Origin: Exilibacterium sp.
GTDB lineage: Bacteria > Pseudomonadota > Gammaproteobacteria > Pseudomonadales > Cellvibrionaceae
DNA length: 32,109 nucleotides
Reading direction: 5' to 3'
Assembly (NCBI GenBank): GCA_028280195.1
Contig: JANQMH010000071.1
Location: forward strand, 1 to 32,109
The notes below the pieces were generated by a model. The model was given only the letters and a program-made list of their open reading frames with translations, ran no database searches and was not told where the DNA came from. Shown in pieces: positions 6,656 to 14,964 of this stretch; position 1 is the first letter of the stretch, and the number at the start of each line of letters is the position of its first letter. The translations under genes and the position numbers were made by a program.

Positions 6656-8094
6656 GCGAGGCCATCGATAAAGCAGATCATCGCAACCAGCAAGCCACGG
6701 ACTACGATGTTATCGTTATCGGCAGCGGACCTTCGGGCCAGAAAGCCGCCGTGCAGGGTGCCAAGGCCGGTAAGAAAGTCGCCCTGGTCGAACAGGACCG
6801 CTACCTGGGCGGCGCCTGCGTACACCGCGGCACCATACCGTCGAAAACCCTGCGCGAAAATGCCCTCAGGGTCAACCATATGCGCCAGAACGCCGAGCTG
6901 GCGAACTTTGAGTTGGCCGAAGATACCGAGATGGTGACACTGATCAACCGCCTGGACGAGGTATTGAAGGCGCACGACAGCTATATGCAGCGGCAGATCA
7001 CCCGCAACCATATCGCGCGTATTCACGGGCGCGCGGCCTTTGTCGACAGCAATACCATAGAGATTGTCAAGGTGCGGGGGGTAGCCGAGCGGCTGCGCGC
7101 GACCAGCTTTGTGATTGCCACCGGCTCCTTCCCCCGCACTCCCGACAGTGTTCCGGTGGATCACGAACATATCTTCGACAGCGACTCCATTCTGTCGATG
7201 CTCTACCTGCCGAAAAGCCTGACGGTACTGGGCGGCGGTGTTATCGCCAGCGAATACGCCTCCATTTTTCAGGCTCTCGGGGTGGAAGTCACCATGATCG
7301 ACAAGTACCCGCGGCCGCTGGGTTTTCTCGATGCCGATCTGACCGATACCTTCGTGCACGCTTTCGAAGCCATGGGCGGCACCTGGGCGGGCGATACCCA
7401 GGTCGAGCGGGTGTATTGGGACGGCCTTGCCAGTGTCGTCACCGAATGCGCCGATGGCAGACAGTTCAGCGCGGAAAAACTGCTCTGCGCCGCCGGCCGC
7501 ATTGCCAATGTCAAACATCTGCAGATCGAAAACGCCGGCCTGTCACTGAACGAAAGAGGCCTGATCAGCGTCGACGACAGCCTGCACACCGGCGTGGCCG
7601 GTATCTATGCGGCCGGTGATGTTATCGGGCCGCCATCCCTGGCATCGACGTCGATGGAACAGGGGCGGCGGGCCACCTGCAATGCCCTGGGTATGGAAAT
7701 CGGGGCCATGAGCCAGACCATCCCCTCGGGCATCTACGGTATTCCCGAACTCTCGGCGGTGGGTCTGAGCGAACACCAGGCGCGGGAGAAATACGGCGAT
7801 GTCATTATCGGCCGGGCCAATTTCGAGGAAATCGCCCGCGGCCAGATCTCCGGCATCCAGGACGGCATGTTGAAAATCGTCTGCGATACCAGCGGCGAGA
7901 AAGTACTGGGGGTCATGATCGTCGGCGAGGGCGCCACCGAGCTGATTCATATCGGCCAGATGGCGATGCTCGCCAATGCCGAAGTGGATATTTTTGTCGA
8001 GAGTATCTTCAACTTCCCCACCCTGGCAGAGGCCTATCGGGTAGCGGCGCTGGCGGTTATCGGGCAGCGCACCGCCCGCGCCAACGCATTTTGA
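6652..8094 (+). CDS. sthA: Soluble pyridine nucleotide transhydrogenase (Si-specific NAD(P)+ transhydrogenase)
   Basis: The product is 480 aa from a GTG that overlaps the preceding stop codon. This cytosolic flavoprotein transfers hydride between NADPH and NAD+. Visible elements are an N-terminal FAD dinucleotide fold (DYDVIVIGSGPSGQKAA), the segment GGACVHRGTIPSKTLRE, in which the second redox cysteine of lipoamide dehydrogenases is replaced by Thr as is typical of SthA, DSDSILSM, a second nucleotide fold (LTVLGGGVIASEYASIFQALG), FLDADLTDTF, the FAD-ribityl motif IYAAGDVIGPPSLAS, and the C-terminal dimerisation region (FNFPTLAEAYRVAAL). The length is slightly above the E. coli enzyme because of an N-terminal extension of about 14 residues. 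Because it is co-transcribed with the HDOD gene, its expression may follow the same signal. Confidence 0.93.
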   Translation: MSEAIDKADHRNQQATDYDVIVIGSGPSGQKAAVQGAKAGKKVALVEQDRYLGGACVHRGTIPSKTLRENALRVNHMRQNAELANFELAEDTEMVTLINRLDEVLKAHDSYMQRQITRNHIARIHGRAAFVDSNTIEIVKVRGVAERLRATSFVIATGSFPRTPDSVPVDHEHIFDSDSILSMLYLPKSLTVLGGGVIASEYASIFQALGVEVTMIDKYPRPLGFLDADLTDTFVHAFEAMGGTWAGDTQVERVYWDGLASVVTECADGRQFSAEKLLCAAGRIANVKHLQIENAGLSLNERGLISVDDSLHTGVAGIYAAGDVIGPPSLASTSMEQGRRATCNALGMEIGAMSQTIPSGIYGIPELSAVGLSEHQAREKYGDVIIGRANFEEIARGQISGIQDGMLKIVCDTSGEKVLGVMIVGEGATELIHIGQMAMLANAEVDIFVESIFNFPTLAEAYRVAALAVIGQRTARANAF

Positions 8095-8214
8095 GGGCCG
8101 GCGCTGCGAATACCGGGCCGACTGCCGGTACCAGTGGCAGCAGGGCTTCGTGCAACCGCGCCTGCGGTGGTATATGGAGTATGGCGACTATGCCGCATCA
8201 GCGCCACGCGCCCA

Positions 8215-9288
8215 TCAGTCATCTTTCGGGCTATCGTTGAGGTCCTCTTTGGGCACATCATAGAGCCCCTTGCCCGAACCCAGCATCACACCGATCCAGC
8301 GGGTATCGTCGACGCTCTCGAGGGCAATTTTCACTGTCATGGTCAGCGGCACTGACAATAACATCCCCACCGGGCCCAGCACCCAGCCCCAGAAAACCAG
8401 CGACAGGAACACCACCAGTGCCGACAGGTTCAGCCCCCGGCCCATCAGCCTCGGCTCCATAATATTGCCGACGCCGACATTGACGACGATATAGCCCAGC
8501 GCCGTCAGTAGCGCCGAGCCGGTGCCGAGCTGCACCAGCGCCAGCAACACCGCCGGTATGGCCGCCAGAATCGAGCCCAATGTCGGCACAAAGTTGAGCA
8601 GGAAGGCCAGCAGGCCCCACAGCACGGCATAGTCGACACCGAGTATCAGCAGCCATATCATCAGCACCGTGCCGGTCAGCAGGCTGAGCACCATTTTTAT
8701 CGCCATATACTGGTTGACGCTTTTGCTGAAGCGCTCAATCGCCGCCAGCGCCTTGCCCGGATCGGCATTGGCATAGCGTATTTTATCGGCCATGCCTACC
8801 TCCTCGGCGAGGATGAAAATCACCATCAACAGAATTAAAAACGCATTAGCCATCACATTGCCGAAGGAACTCAGGGTATTGCCCGCCAGCGCCAGCGCGG
8901 CGCCGGGGTTAAAGCTCTCGCGCCACTGCGAGGGTTCGATACCGAGACCGAGCTGATTCAGACGCTGCAGCACTTGGCCGGTGATGCCCTGCAGCCGCGC
9001 CTGATACTCGGGAATATCGTCGCGAAAGCCCTGTATCGATGAGCCCACCACCATGCCGACAGCCAGGCCCGCCAACACAATCACCCCCATGATAAGCAGA
9101 ATCGAAATGCCGTTGGGCACGCCGCGGCGATTGAGGGCCGCGAGAAACGGCGAGCAGAGCACGGCGATAAACAGCGAGAGCAAAAACGGTTCCAGAATGG
9201 CCGCCGCCGCCCGCATCCCGGCAACAACAATGATAAAGGCTGCTGTCAGCAGCAAAAACCGGGCTATGGGTGAGAGTTCGATAGACAT
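8215..9288 (-). CDS. AI-2E family transporter (TqsA/PerM-type multispanning membrane protein)
   Basis: The product is 357 aa with about eight hydrophobic segments. Family signs are an N-terminal pair of membrane helices with FLLSLFIAVLCSPFLAAL followed by RRGVPNGISILLIM, a soluble middle part with several helices, and the C-terminal membrane core GVDYAVLWGLLAFLLNFVPTLGS, then IMEPRLMGRGLNLSALVVFLSLVFWGWVLGPVGMLLSVPLT. This last block is the family signature. Members export AI-2 or act as ion antiporters; the substrate cannot be told from sequence. AGGGGCG just upstream supports the ATG at 9288. It is convergent with sthA across 120 bp. The gene at 9332 on the same strand ends 43 bp before it, so the two may form an operon. 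Confidence 0.9.
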   Translation of the reverse strand: MSIELSPIARFLLLTAAFIIVVAGMRAAAAILEPFLLSLFIAVLCSPFLAALNRRGVPNGISILLIMGVIVLAGLAVGMVVGSSIQGFRDDIPEYQARLQGITGQVLQRLNQLGLGIEPSQWRESFNPGAALALAGNTLSSFGNVMANAFLILLMVIFILAEEVGMADKIRYANADPGKALAAIERFSKSVNQYMAIKMVLSLLTGTVLMIWLLILGVDYAVLWGLLAFLLNFVPTLGSILAAIPAVLLALVQLGTGSALLTALGYIVVNVGVGNIMEPRLMGRGLNLSALVVFLSLVFWGWVLGPVGMLLSVPLTMTVKIALESVDDTRWIGVMLGSGKGLYDVPKEDLNDSPKDD

Positions 9289-9331
9289 GTTCGCCCCTGT
9301 AAATCCAGATCGCTTATCGCGTTATTCTGTT

Positions 9332-9688
9332 TCATTCACTGTTTTCTTTTTTACTGTCTGCACTGAGATCCGCCAGCAGTATCCGCAGCGCCTCGATGCC
9401 CTCGGCACTCAACAGATACGGCGGCCGCGCACTGCCGGTGTAGCACTGCGCTTCGATCTCGATACAGCGCAGCCTGATCTGCTCGAGCCGCTCGTCATGG
9501 CGGATCGGTATGCCGGTAAACACGCTCCAGTCGTTATCTGTGGCCTGGCCGGTTATCACCATCTGCAGCAGCGTAATCACCTCGGCCCGCCCCAGGCGAT
9601 AGCGCGGAGTTCGCACCCGCAACAGCACCGCCACCACAGCGGAGACTATCAAAAATGTGCACAGCAGCGTTAATAACAGCTCAACCAT
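9332..9688 (-). CDS. Small single-pass membrane protein, unknown function
   Basis: The product is 118 aa if it starts at the ATG at 9688. The frame stays open to ATGs at 9739 and 9805, which would add hydrophilic residues in front of the membrane helix. I chose 9688 because residues 2-24 then form the N-terminal anchor (VELLLTLLCTFLIVSAVVAVLL). A soluble, Arg-rich cytosolic domain follows, with WSVFTGIPIRHDERLEQIRLRCIEIE as a recognisable helical stretch. I recognise no named family. Small proteins of this kind with 'W-F-G-PI-D-L-IR' cores are common in marine gammaproteobacteria, by impression only. It precedes the AI-2E permease on the same strand. Confidence 0.65.
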   Translation of the reverse strand: MVELLLTLLCTFLIVSAVVAVLLRVRTPRYRLGRAEVITLLQMVITGQATDNDWSVFTGIPIRHDERLEQIRLRCIEIEAQCYTGSARPPYLLSAEGIEALRILLADLSADSKKENSE

Positions 9689-9877
9689 AGCGATTGACAG
9701 CGGCCGGTTTACAGCCAAACCCGTACATAAATTAACCATCGCCCCCCGGGCAAAGCACTGCGGCGGCGGCGATATCGAGCCGCTTCCGGGTTTGACATCT
9801 GTCATCTCCCCCCGCTACAGTTGGCGCTTGAGCCAGTAGCAGCTGCCCCGTCGGCTCAAGCCAACAGGAATAACACC

Positions 9878-10615
9878 ATGACAAATACCCGTATTGCCGC
9901 CCTGCTGTTTGCAGTATGGGCCACCCTGCTGAGCCTGCCCAATCACGCTCAGATCATCACCCACTGGTATTTTGGCGCCGGGCTGCTGCAGTCCGACCAG
10001 GATATCCCCGACCAGAACTTCACCAACCCGCTGGCCGGCGGCGGCACCCAGACCACCAATACGGTCGCCGACGGTGACGACAATGGCTGGAAGCTGTTCG
10101 GCGGCTATCAGTTCCACAAGAACTTCGCCGTTGAGGCCGCTTTTGTCAATATGGGCAAGTTCTCCCGCACCGGCACCAGCTTCTTCGATGACGCGGTAAT
10201 CGTCGGCGACACCGACCAGGCGGTTATCGATGCCGATCGGGATATCGATATCGAACTGGAACCCCAGGGCATCACATTCACCGGCATTGCCATGCTGCCG
10301 CTGTTTCAGGGCTTCACCGTCAATGCCCGCGGCGGGCTTATGCTCAGCAGCTACGACGCCAGGACCCGCAATGTAACGCGCCTTCCCGAGTTTGTCCTCG
10401 ACGGTGAAACGGTCGAAGCGTTTACTGTGCGGGATTCCTTTACCGAAACCGTCAGCGGGGTGGAGTTCATCGCCGGTGTGGGCTTCGACTACCGCCCGGT
10501 CTCGGACTGGAGTGTCGGCTTTCAGTGGGAGCGCTATTTCGACGTCGGCGACAGCGATATCGATGTCGAGGAGGATATCGATATTGTCGGCTTCACCATT
10601 ACCTACCACTACTAG
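9878..10615 (+). CDS. Outer-membrane beta-barrel protein (OmpA/OmpW-like porin fold)
   Basis: The product is 245 aa from the ATG at 9878, preceded by AGGA eight bases upstream. Residues 1-24 are a signal peptide (MTNTRIAALLFAVW..., cleavage after NHA). The mature part consists of alternating amphipathic strands (HWYFGAGLL, GWKLFGGYQFHKNFAVEAAFVNMGKF) and ends in a terminal aromatic strand with FTITYHY, the usual C-terminal beta-signal for BAM insertion. This is the 'outer membrane protein beta-barrel' type, often annotated OmpA-like transmembrane or surface antigen. It is very Asp-rich (repeated DIDIE, DSDIDVEEDIDI), probably in periplasmic turns or outer loops. No ligand can be named. It is divergent from the small membrane gene at 9688. 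Confidence 0.82.
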   Translation: MTNTRIAALLFAVWATLLSLPNHAQIITHWYFGAGLLQSDQDIPDQNFTNPLAGGGTQTTNTVADGDDNGWKLFGGYQFHKNFAVEAAFVNMGKFSRTGTSFFDDAVIVGDTDQAVIDADRDIDIELEPQGITFTGIAMLPLFQGFTVNARGGLMLSSYDARTRNVTRLPEFVLDGETVEAFTVRDSFTETVSGVEFIAGVGFDYRPVSDWSVGFQWERYFDVGDSDIDVEEDIDIVGFTITYHY

Positions 10616-10954
10616 CCGGGGCGGGGGGTACCCATCACTGAACCCAGCGAAGTTAGGGGTATTTTCGGCCTGTTGGTCCCGAAAAGCTGCAGTTTAGCGC
10701 TTTTTGCACCACTCTTCCCTGTGGACCTTATCTTATCCTCCGTGGTTGATTTTTCTAAGTTCCACAGCTACCATTCAAGCTGTAGCTCGACTACAGGGCC
10801 ATGGCCCCCATGCGGTTATGGTTCAAACAACCTGGCGGGTAACTATTCGACTCGACCAGATGAGAAGGGCGCTGATACAGCGTCCTTTCGCTTTTCTAAG
10901 GCACAATAGGCCTCTCTAAAGCATAGTAATAGTAAAGGACGAGACAGAACAAGG
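10616..10954. other. 339-bp intergenic region with two hairpins, left border of a lower-GC patch
   Basis: No convincing gene is seen. Hairpin one is TTTTCGG (10662-10668) with CCGAAAA (10679-10685). Hairpin two is AAGG-G-CGCT (10865-10873) with AGCG-T-CCTT (10879-10887), a GATAC loop and a following TCGCTTTT, which looks like an intrinsic terminator on the plus strand. Base composition falls across this stretch compared with the beta-barrel gene, so it may be the left junction of the DUF3800 insertion. No direct repeat or tRNA was found to define it. Confidence 0.5.
10864..10896 (+). terminator. Terminator-like hairpin upstream of the DUF3800 gene
   Basis: A nine-pair stem (one G-T wobble) with a GATAC loop, 10865-10887, is followed by TCGCTTTTC. 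It sits 60-90 bases before the DUF3800 start, so it would insulate that gene from transcription coming from the left, or attenuate its own transcript if the promoter lies further upstream. Confidence 0.45.
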
Positions 10955-11830
10955 ATGTACATCTGCTATGTCGATGAAGCCGGCGACACCGGCCAATTCT
11001 ACTTTGACCGCAAAGACTCCCAACCTGCATTTGTACTTTCGGGCCTGATACTACCGTATGTGACTCTCCGGCAGTACACCGAAGCCTTTATTGCGCTCAA
11101 AATGAAGTACTTCCCCGACAAGTGCAACGGCACCCGCCACAATGCGGTACTCGCGGAGTTGAAAGGCAGCGACCTACGACAGGTATTCACTAAAAAAAAC
11201 GAACAGAATAAACGCCATACCCTTGGCTTTCTTAATGGACTCGTGGCTCTAATTGGTGAGCACAGAGGTAAAATCATTGGCCGTATTCACATCAAAAAAC
11301 CCGACACACCCTCGAAACCCGCGGCCATATACACTTCATCGATGCAGAATATCTGCAGCAGCTTCCAGAAATTCCTCCAAGCACGAGAAAACCTTGGGGC
11401 AGTGATCTGCGATTCCCGCGACTACAACCAGAATAATCAAACGTCCCATGCCATTTTCACACAAATGTACAAGTACGGCGGGGACGCCTACCCCAATATT
11501 GTAGATATGCCAACTTTCGGCGATAGCCGTAATCACGCAGGCATCCAGACAGCCGACCTCATCTCCTCTGCCCTGCTTTTCCCGATGGCGATGCATGCCT
11601 ACTGCATTGGTCACGGTCTACGCAATACGCACGTACAACCCAAGTACAGAGTTTTGAGGGAAACATTCTGGAGCAAGCTGGCACAGCTCCAATACCGCTA
11701 TGACATTGCGCATCTCGATAAGAGCACAAAACGATCAGGTGGCATTAATGTCAGCGATAAGCTCGGCCGCAAACATGGAAGTTATCTGTTCAAAAATCCG
11801 AATAACGACAGTCAACCACCTCAACCCTAA
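10955..11830 (+). CDS. DUF3800 domain protein
   Basis: The product is 291 aa. The N-terminus MYICYVDEAGDTGQF carries the Asp-Glu-x-x-Asp motif that opens DUF3800 proteins (D7, E8, D11). The matching C-terminal motif HAGIQTADLISSALL supplies the conserved 'IQ-ADL' helix. The spacing suggests the family's predicted nuclease-like (RNase H-like) active site, a fold prediction from family knowledge rather than something shown here. DUF3800 genes are frequent cargo of mobile and defence-associated loci. Base composition is lower in GC than the flanking genes, with more AT-ending codons, which fits transfer. Its TAA stop overlaps the stop codon of the convergent VOC gene by two bases. AAGGA lies near the start at a good distance. 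Confidence 0.8.
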   Translation: MYICYVDEAGDTGQFYFDRKDSQPAFVLSGLILPYVTLRQYTEAFIALKMKYFPDKCNGTRHNAVLAELKGSDLRQVFTKKNEQNKRHTLGFLNGLVALIGEHRGKIIGRIHIKKPDTPSKPAAIYTSSMQNICSSFQKFLQARENLGAVICDSRDYNQNNQTSHAIFTQMYKYGGDAYPNIVDMPTFGDSRNHAGIQTADLISSALLFPMAMHAYCIGHGLRNTHVQPKYRVLRETFWSKLAQLQYRYDIAHLDKSTKRSGGINVSDKLGRKHGSYLFKNPNNDSQPPQP

Positions 11831-12249
11831 CTAGCTTCCAGGGGCTCCGCCCCCGGCCCCAGCGGCTGCCCGTAACTGAACTCGACGAAGTTGCCGTTGG
11901 GATCCTTCAGGCCGCAGTAATAGCCAACCGGATAGGGCTCATCGCGCGGCTCCCATACCAGGCAACCGGCGCGGCGCGCCCTGGCGGCAATGGCGTCGAC
12001 GGCGGCGCGACTCTGCAGGGCAAAGCCAAAGTGACGGTAGTCGCGTTCGGGCAGATCGAGATTATGGCCGCCGTTCATCATCACGAAGATGAAGTCGCCC
12101 TCGCGGCCGGGCTCCGCCATCCAGACGATACGCTGCCCCTCGCCGCCGCGCCGGTGGGTAACGGCCATGGCGCAGTACTCGCGGTAGAAATCAACGCAGG
12201 CATCCAGGTCCTCTACATGCAGGGCAATATGGGTAATTCGGGGATACAT
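11827..12249 (-). CDS. VOC superfamily (glyoxalase/bleomycin-resistance-like) protein
   Basis: The product is 140 aa from the ATG at 12249, which has GAGG upstream. The frame continues open to 12330, but the extra 27 residues do not look like a domain. MYPRITHIALHVEDLDACVDFY is the standard opening of the first beta-alpha-beta-beta-beta module, with a metal-ligand-type His. The second module ends in GLKDPNGNFVEFSYG, where the Glu of VEFSYG is the usual last metal ligand. Such proteins are metal-dependent lyases, dioxygenases or detoxification enzymes. The fold is certain but the substrate unknown. A third residue set (DYRHFGFAL) provides the second His region. It is a single gene, convergent with the DUF3800 gene. 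Confidence 0.88.
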   Translation of the reverse strand: MYPRITHIALHVEDLDACVDFYREYCAMAVTHRRGGEGQRIVWMAEPGREGDFIFVMMNGGHNLDLPERDYRHFGFALQSRAAVDAIAARARRAGCLVWEPRDEPYPVGYYCGLKDPNGNFVEFSYGQPLGPGAEPLEAS

Positions 12250-12369
12250 GCCAGTCCTCACCACTCCGGGATCGTGCGTCCAGTATAGCGTTTTTAGACC
12301 GGCATCACAGTCTGGCTCTGCGCGTGCCACTGCCCGACCGGCGGCAGCTGGCGCGCCGGCAGAGAGCGC

Positions 12370-13953
12370 TCAATGCTCGCGCGTGGCCCTGAAATTGACA
12401 TCCGCATAGCGCTCCTCTGTCAGCGACAGATTGACTCGAGTCGGCGCCAGATAAGTCAGGTGACCGCCGCCGTCGAGCGCCAGATTGTCACTGCACTTGC
12501 GCTTGAATTCCTCGAATTTGCCCGGGTCATCAGCGTCGACCCAGCGGGCGGTATGGACATTGACGTTTTCGTACACGGCTTCCACTTTGTACTCGTCCTT
12601 GAGGCGATAAGCCACCACCTCGAACTGCAGCACCCCCACCGCGCCGACCACGATATCGTTGTTGTTGAGCGGGAAGAATACCTGGGTCGAGCCCTCCTCC
12701 GACAACTGCTGCAGGCCCTTCTGCAACTGCTTGGTCTTGAGCGGATCACGCAGGCGGATACGCCGAAACAGCTCCGGTGCAAAATGCGGAATGCCGGTAA
12801 ACTTCAGCGCCTCCCCCTCGCTGAAGGTGTCGCCGATCTGAATGGTGCCGTGGTTGTGCAGGCCGATAATATCCCCCGGGATCGCCTCCTCCACGGCACT
12901 GCGATCACCGGCGAGAAATGTCACCGCATCGGCTATCTTCACGTCTTTACCGATGCGCACATGGCGCATTTTCATACCCCGGGTATAGCGGCCTGAGCAC
13001 ACCCGCATAAAAGCGATACGGTCGCGGTGCTTGGGGTCCATATTGGCCTGGATCTTAAAGACGAAGCCGCTGAATTTCTCCTCCTCGGCCCGCACCGGGC
13101 GCTGCCGGGTATCGCGCGGCTGCGGCGCCGGTGCCCACTGTACAAAATCGTCGAGCATTTCCCGCACGCCGAAGTTACCCAGCGCCGTACCGAAAAACAC
13201 CGGAGTCAGCTGACCGGCCAGATAGGCCTGCGGATCGAATTCGTGGGTGGCGCCACGCACCAGTTCAATCTCTTCGCGTATATCCGCAGCATAGGCGCCC
13301 AGCAGTTGCGTGACGGCCTCGCTGTCGAGCCCCTGGATCTGTGTGTCCTCCGGGATGGTGTGCCCCATGCCCTGCTGGTAGAGATGGATGGTATCGGTGT
13401 AGAGGTTGTAGACGCCTTTGAATTCTTTTCCCATCCCCAGCGGCCAGTTGATCGGCGCGGCGGCGATCTTCAATACCTCCTCGATCTCGTCCATCACCTC
13501 TATCGGGTCGCGGATATCGCGATCCATTTTATTGATAAACGACAGAATCGGCGTGTCCCGCAGGCGGCACACTTCCATCAGCTTGATGGTGCGATCCTCC
13601 ACCCCTTTGGCGCCGTCGATCACCATCAGCACAGAATCCACCGCGGTCAGCGTGCGGTAGGTATCCTCGGAAAAATCCTCGTGCCCGGGCGTATCCAGCA
13701 GATTGACAGTGCGATCCCGATAGGGAAACTGCATGACCGATGAGGTCACCGAGATACCCCGTTCCTGCTCCATAGTCATCCAGTCGGACTTGGCGTGGGG
13801 CCCGCGTTTCCCCTTGACCGAGCCGGCCAGCTGAATGGCATTGCCGAACAGCAGCAGCTTTTCGGTGATGGTGGTTTTACCGGCGTCGGGGTGGGAGATG
13901 ATAGCAAAAGTCCTACGTTGTTGAATTTGTTGAAGAAAATTGCTATCACTCAT
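12370..13953 (-). CDS. prfC: Peptide chain release factor 3 (RF3)
   Basis: The product is 527 aa, the usual RF3 length. RF3 is the translational GTPase that recycles RF1 and RF2 from the ribosome after peptide release. All G motifs are visible: SHPDAGKTT (G1), EQERGIS(V)TS (G2 region), [16 protein letters not shown] (G3), NKMDRD (G4), followed by IMDEIEEVL. The C-terminal part ([29 protein letters not shown]) matches RF3 domains 2-3. AAGG upstream of the ATG acts as ribosome binding site. The leader (about 70 bases) carries a 12-bp stem-loop and a near-consensus promoter (see the separate entries). The region just upstream is the junction with an AT-rich toxin-antitoxin island. Confidence 0.97.
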   Translation of the reverse strand: MSDSNFLQQIQQRRTFAIISHPDAGKTTITEKLLLFGNAIQLAGSVKGKRGPHAKSDWMTMEQERGISVTSSVMQFPYRDRTVNLLDTPGHEDFSEDTYRTLTAVDSVLMVIDGAKGVEDRTIKLMEVCRLRDTPILSFINKMDRDIRDPIEVMDEIEEVLKIAAAPINWPLGMGKEFKGVYNLYTDTIHLYQQGMGHTIPEDTQIQGLDSEAVTQLLGAYAADIREEIELVRGATHEFDPQAYLAGQLTPVFFGTALGNFGVREMLDDFVQWAPAPQPRDTRQRPVRAEEEKFSGFVFKIQANMDPKHRDRIAFMRVCSGRYTRGMKMRHVRIGKDVKIADAVTFLAGDRSAVEEAIPGDIIGLHNHGTIQIGDTFSEGEALKFTGIPHFAPELFRRIRLRDPLKTKQLQKGLQQLSEEGSTQVFFPLNNNDIVVGAVGVLQFEVVAYRLKDEYKVEAVYENVNVHTARWVDADDPGKFEEFKRKCSDNLALDGGGHLTYLAPTRVNLSLTEERYADVNFRATREH

Positions 13954-13999
13954 CCCAAAAGCCTTATTTTGTACCTAAATTTGTACCCAATTTTAAAAT

Positions 14000-14028
14000 C
14001 GCTTTTCAGGGGTAATCCCCGAAAAGCG
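14000..14028 (-). terminator. 12-bp stem-loop: terminator of the abiE operon or 5'-terminal stem of the prfC mRNA
   Basis: CGCTTTTC-a-GGGG (14000-14012) pairs with CCCC-GAAAAGCG (14017-14028) around a TAAT loop, with one bulged A. On the minus strand it is followed by ATTTTAAAATT, giving a weak U-tract, so it could terminate abiEii transcripts, which end 19 bases upstream. The prfC promoter (-10 at 14033-14038) would start RNA near 14026, so the same sequence would also form a stem at the very 5' end of prfC mRNA. Confidence 0.55.
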
Positions 14029-14032
14029 CGCC

Positions 14033-14061
14033 ATTATACCCATGTGCTAGGTATCTATAAA
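14033..14061 (-). promoter_or_regulatory. Probable prfC promoter overlapping the 3' end of abiEii
   Basis: Reading the minus strand, TATAAT (14038-14033) is followed by the GC-rich discriminator GGCGCGC, and TTTATA (14061-14056) stands 17 bases before it. The -10 is perfect; the -35 has four of six consensus bases. GC-rich discriminators are typical of promoters of translation-related genes under stringent control. The -35 lies inside the last codons of abiEii (stop at 14047-14049), so that element has been supplied by the island. Confidence 0.6.
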
Positions 14062-14964
14062 TTCACTACTGTATAAAATATGTTCCAGCTCAGTATATTG
14101 CTGCTGGAAGTCCTGAATTCTTCCATTCCTGAACTTCTTCAAATTCGAGAGTTTCCATTTCACTGACGGGAAATCCTGAAAGTCATATATTCCCCAATCA
14201 GGCTCCAAGCGATTGATGCTTAGTAAAAATTCTCGGTCTTTGTCGGTTAAGCTGCTACCCACTAGCTCAATCAGTTTCAGGCGGGTTTGCTTATAATCTT
14301 CATAGGAGAATTCAAGCACACTCATACCGTCAAACTGATTGTTAAAGGCGGGGCGCTGATCTTGCAGCCTTGGACTTAATAGCTCATGCGTGGGGCGGTT
14401 GCTGCTGACCAGACCAAACACCAGCCCTTTTCTGATCGAGTCTGTAAAGCCTTCATTGTCTAGGAGCAACTTGATATCAAATAAATCTCTCGGATGCTGT
14501 CGATCTAACGCTGCACATAGTTTACCGCCGTAAAGCTGAGATATCGGCACCAGTGACATCGAACAAAAGGCGTCAAACTGTTCTTGAGCAGCCTCACAAA
14601 GGGGGGCTTTGTGAGGCTCATCCAGTAAACCTCGCCCCACCATATTGACTTCAATCTTGATTTGCGTACCACGCTCCGAGATTTGCAGCTTACAGACCTT
14701 TTCCTTATGGACAATACGAATTCCTGGCTTTAGCGCCTCTACCCGCTTTTTAATGCGGACAAGGGCGTCATTAATACCTGTTAGACTTTCAGCGCGTTCC
14801 TGTATCGGGATATAGGTTAAATCAATATCGACGGATAACCTTGGCATATCCCGTACAAACAGATTGATGGCGGTGCCGCCGTGCATGGCAAAGCACTCTT
14901 CTTTGGCAACTTCCGGCAAGATATCCAGCAAAAGCCTGACTTGCTGCTTATAGGCTTCATCCAT
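14047..14964 (-). CDS. abiEii: AbiEii-type nucleotidyltransferase toxin (type IV toxin-antitoxin)
   Basis: The product is 305 aa from the ATG at 14964, which overlaps the end of abiEi by eight bases. The earlier in-frame start at 15027 would lie deep in abiEi. Residues 29-30 GG, then D46-I-D48 (MHGGTAINLFVRDMPRLS followed by VDIDLTYIP), form the polymerase-beta-like motif GG...DxD that binds metal and nucleotide. IKIEVN further on fits the third strand. The C-terminal part contains LYGGKLCAALDRQHPRDLFD, the conserved 'K-AL-R-RD-FD' helix of this family. Related toxins (AbiEii, MenT) transfer nucleotides to tRNA or other targets and stop growth or phage propagation. Whether this copy is active is unknown, but no key motif is lost. 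AT content and codon use differ from prfC. Confidence 0.88.
   Translation of the reverse strand: MDEAYKQQVRLLLDILPEVAKEECFAMHGGTAINLFVRDMPRLSVDIDLTYIPIQERAESLTGINDALVRIKKRVEALKPGIRIVHKEKVCKLQISERGTQIKIEVNMVGRGLLDEPHKAPLCEAAQEQFDAFCSMSLVPISQLYGGKLCAALDRQHPRDLFDIKLLLDNEGFTDSIRKGLVFGLVSSNRPTHELLSPRLQDQRPAFNNQFDGMSVLEFSYEDYKQTRLKLIELVGSSLTDKDREFLLSINRLEPDWGIYDFQDFPSVKWKLSNLKKFRNGRIQDFQQQYTELEHILYSSEFIDT

Noticed and set aside
8095-8214. Possible terminator between sthA and the AI-2E gene (CTGCC...GGCAG)
   Set aside because: Five-pair stem without a T-run; too weak to annotate.
10821-10856. tRNA-like fragments (GGTTCAAA, TTCGACTC ... ACCA) near the DUF3800 gene
   Set aside because: The flanking bases do not form an acceptor stem, D arm or anticodon arm; chance resemblance.
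10673-10909. 78-codon plus-strand frame in the 10616-10954 gap
   Set aside because: No ribosome binding site, no domain, and it spans the terminator-like hairpin.
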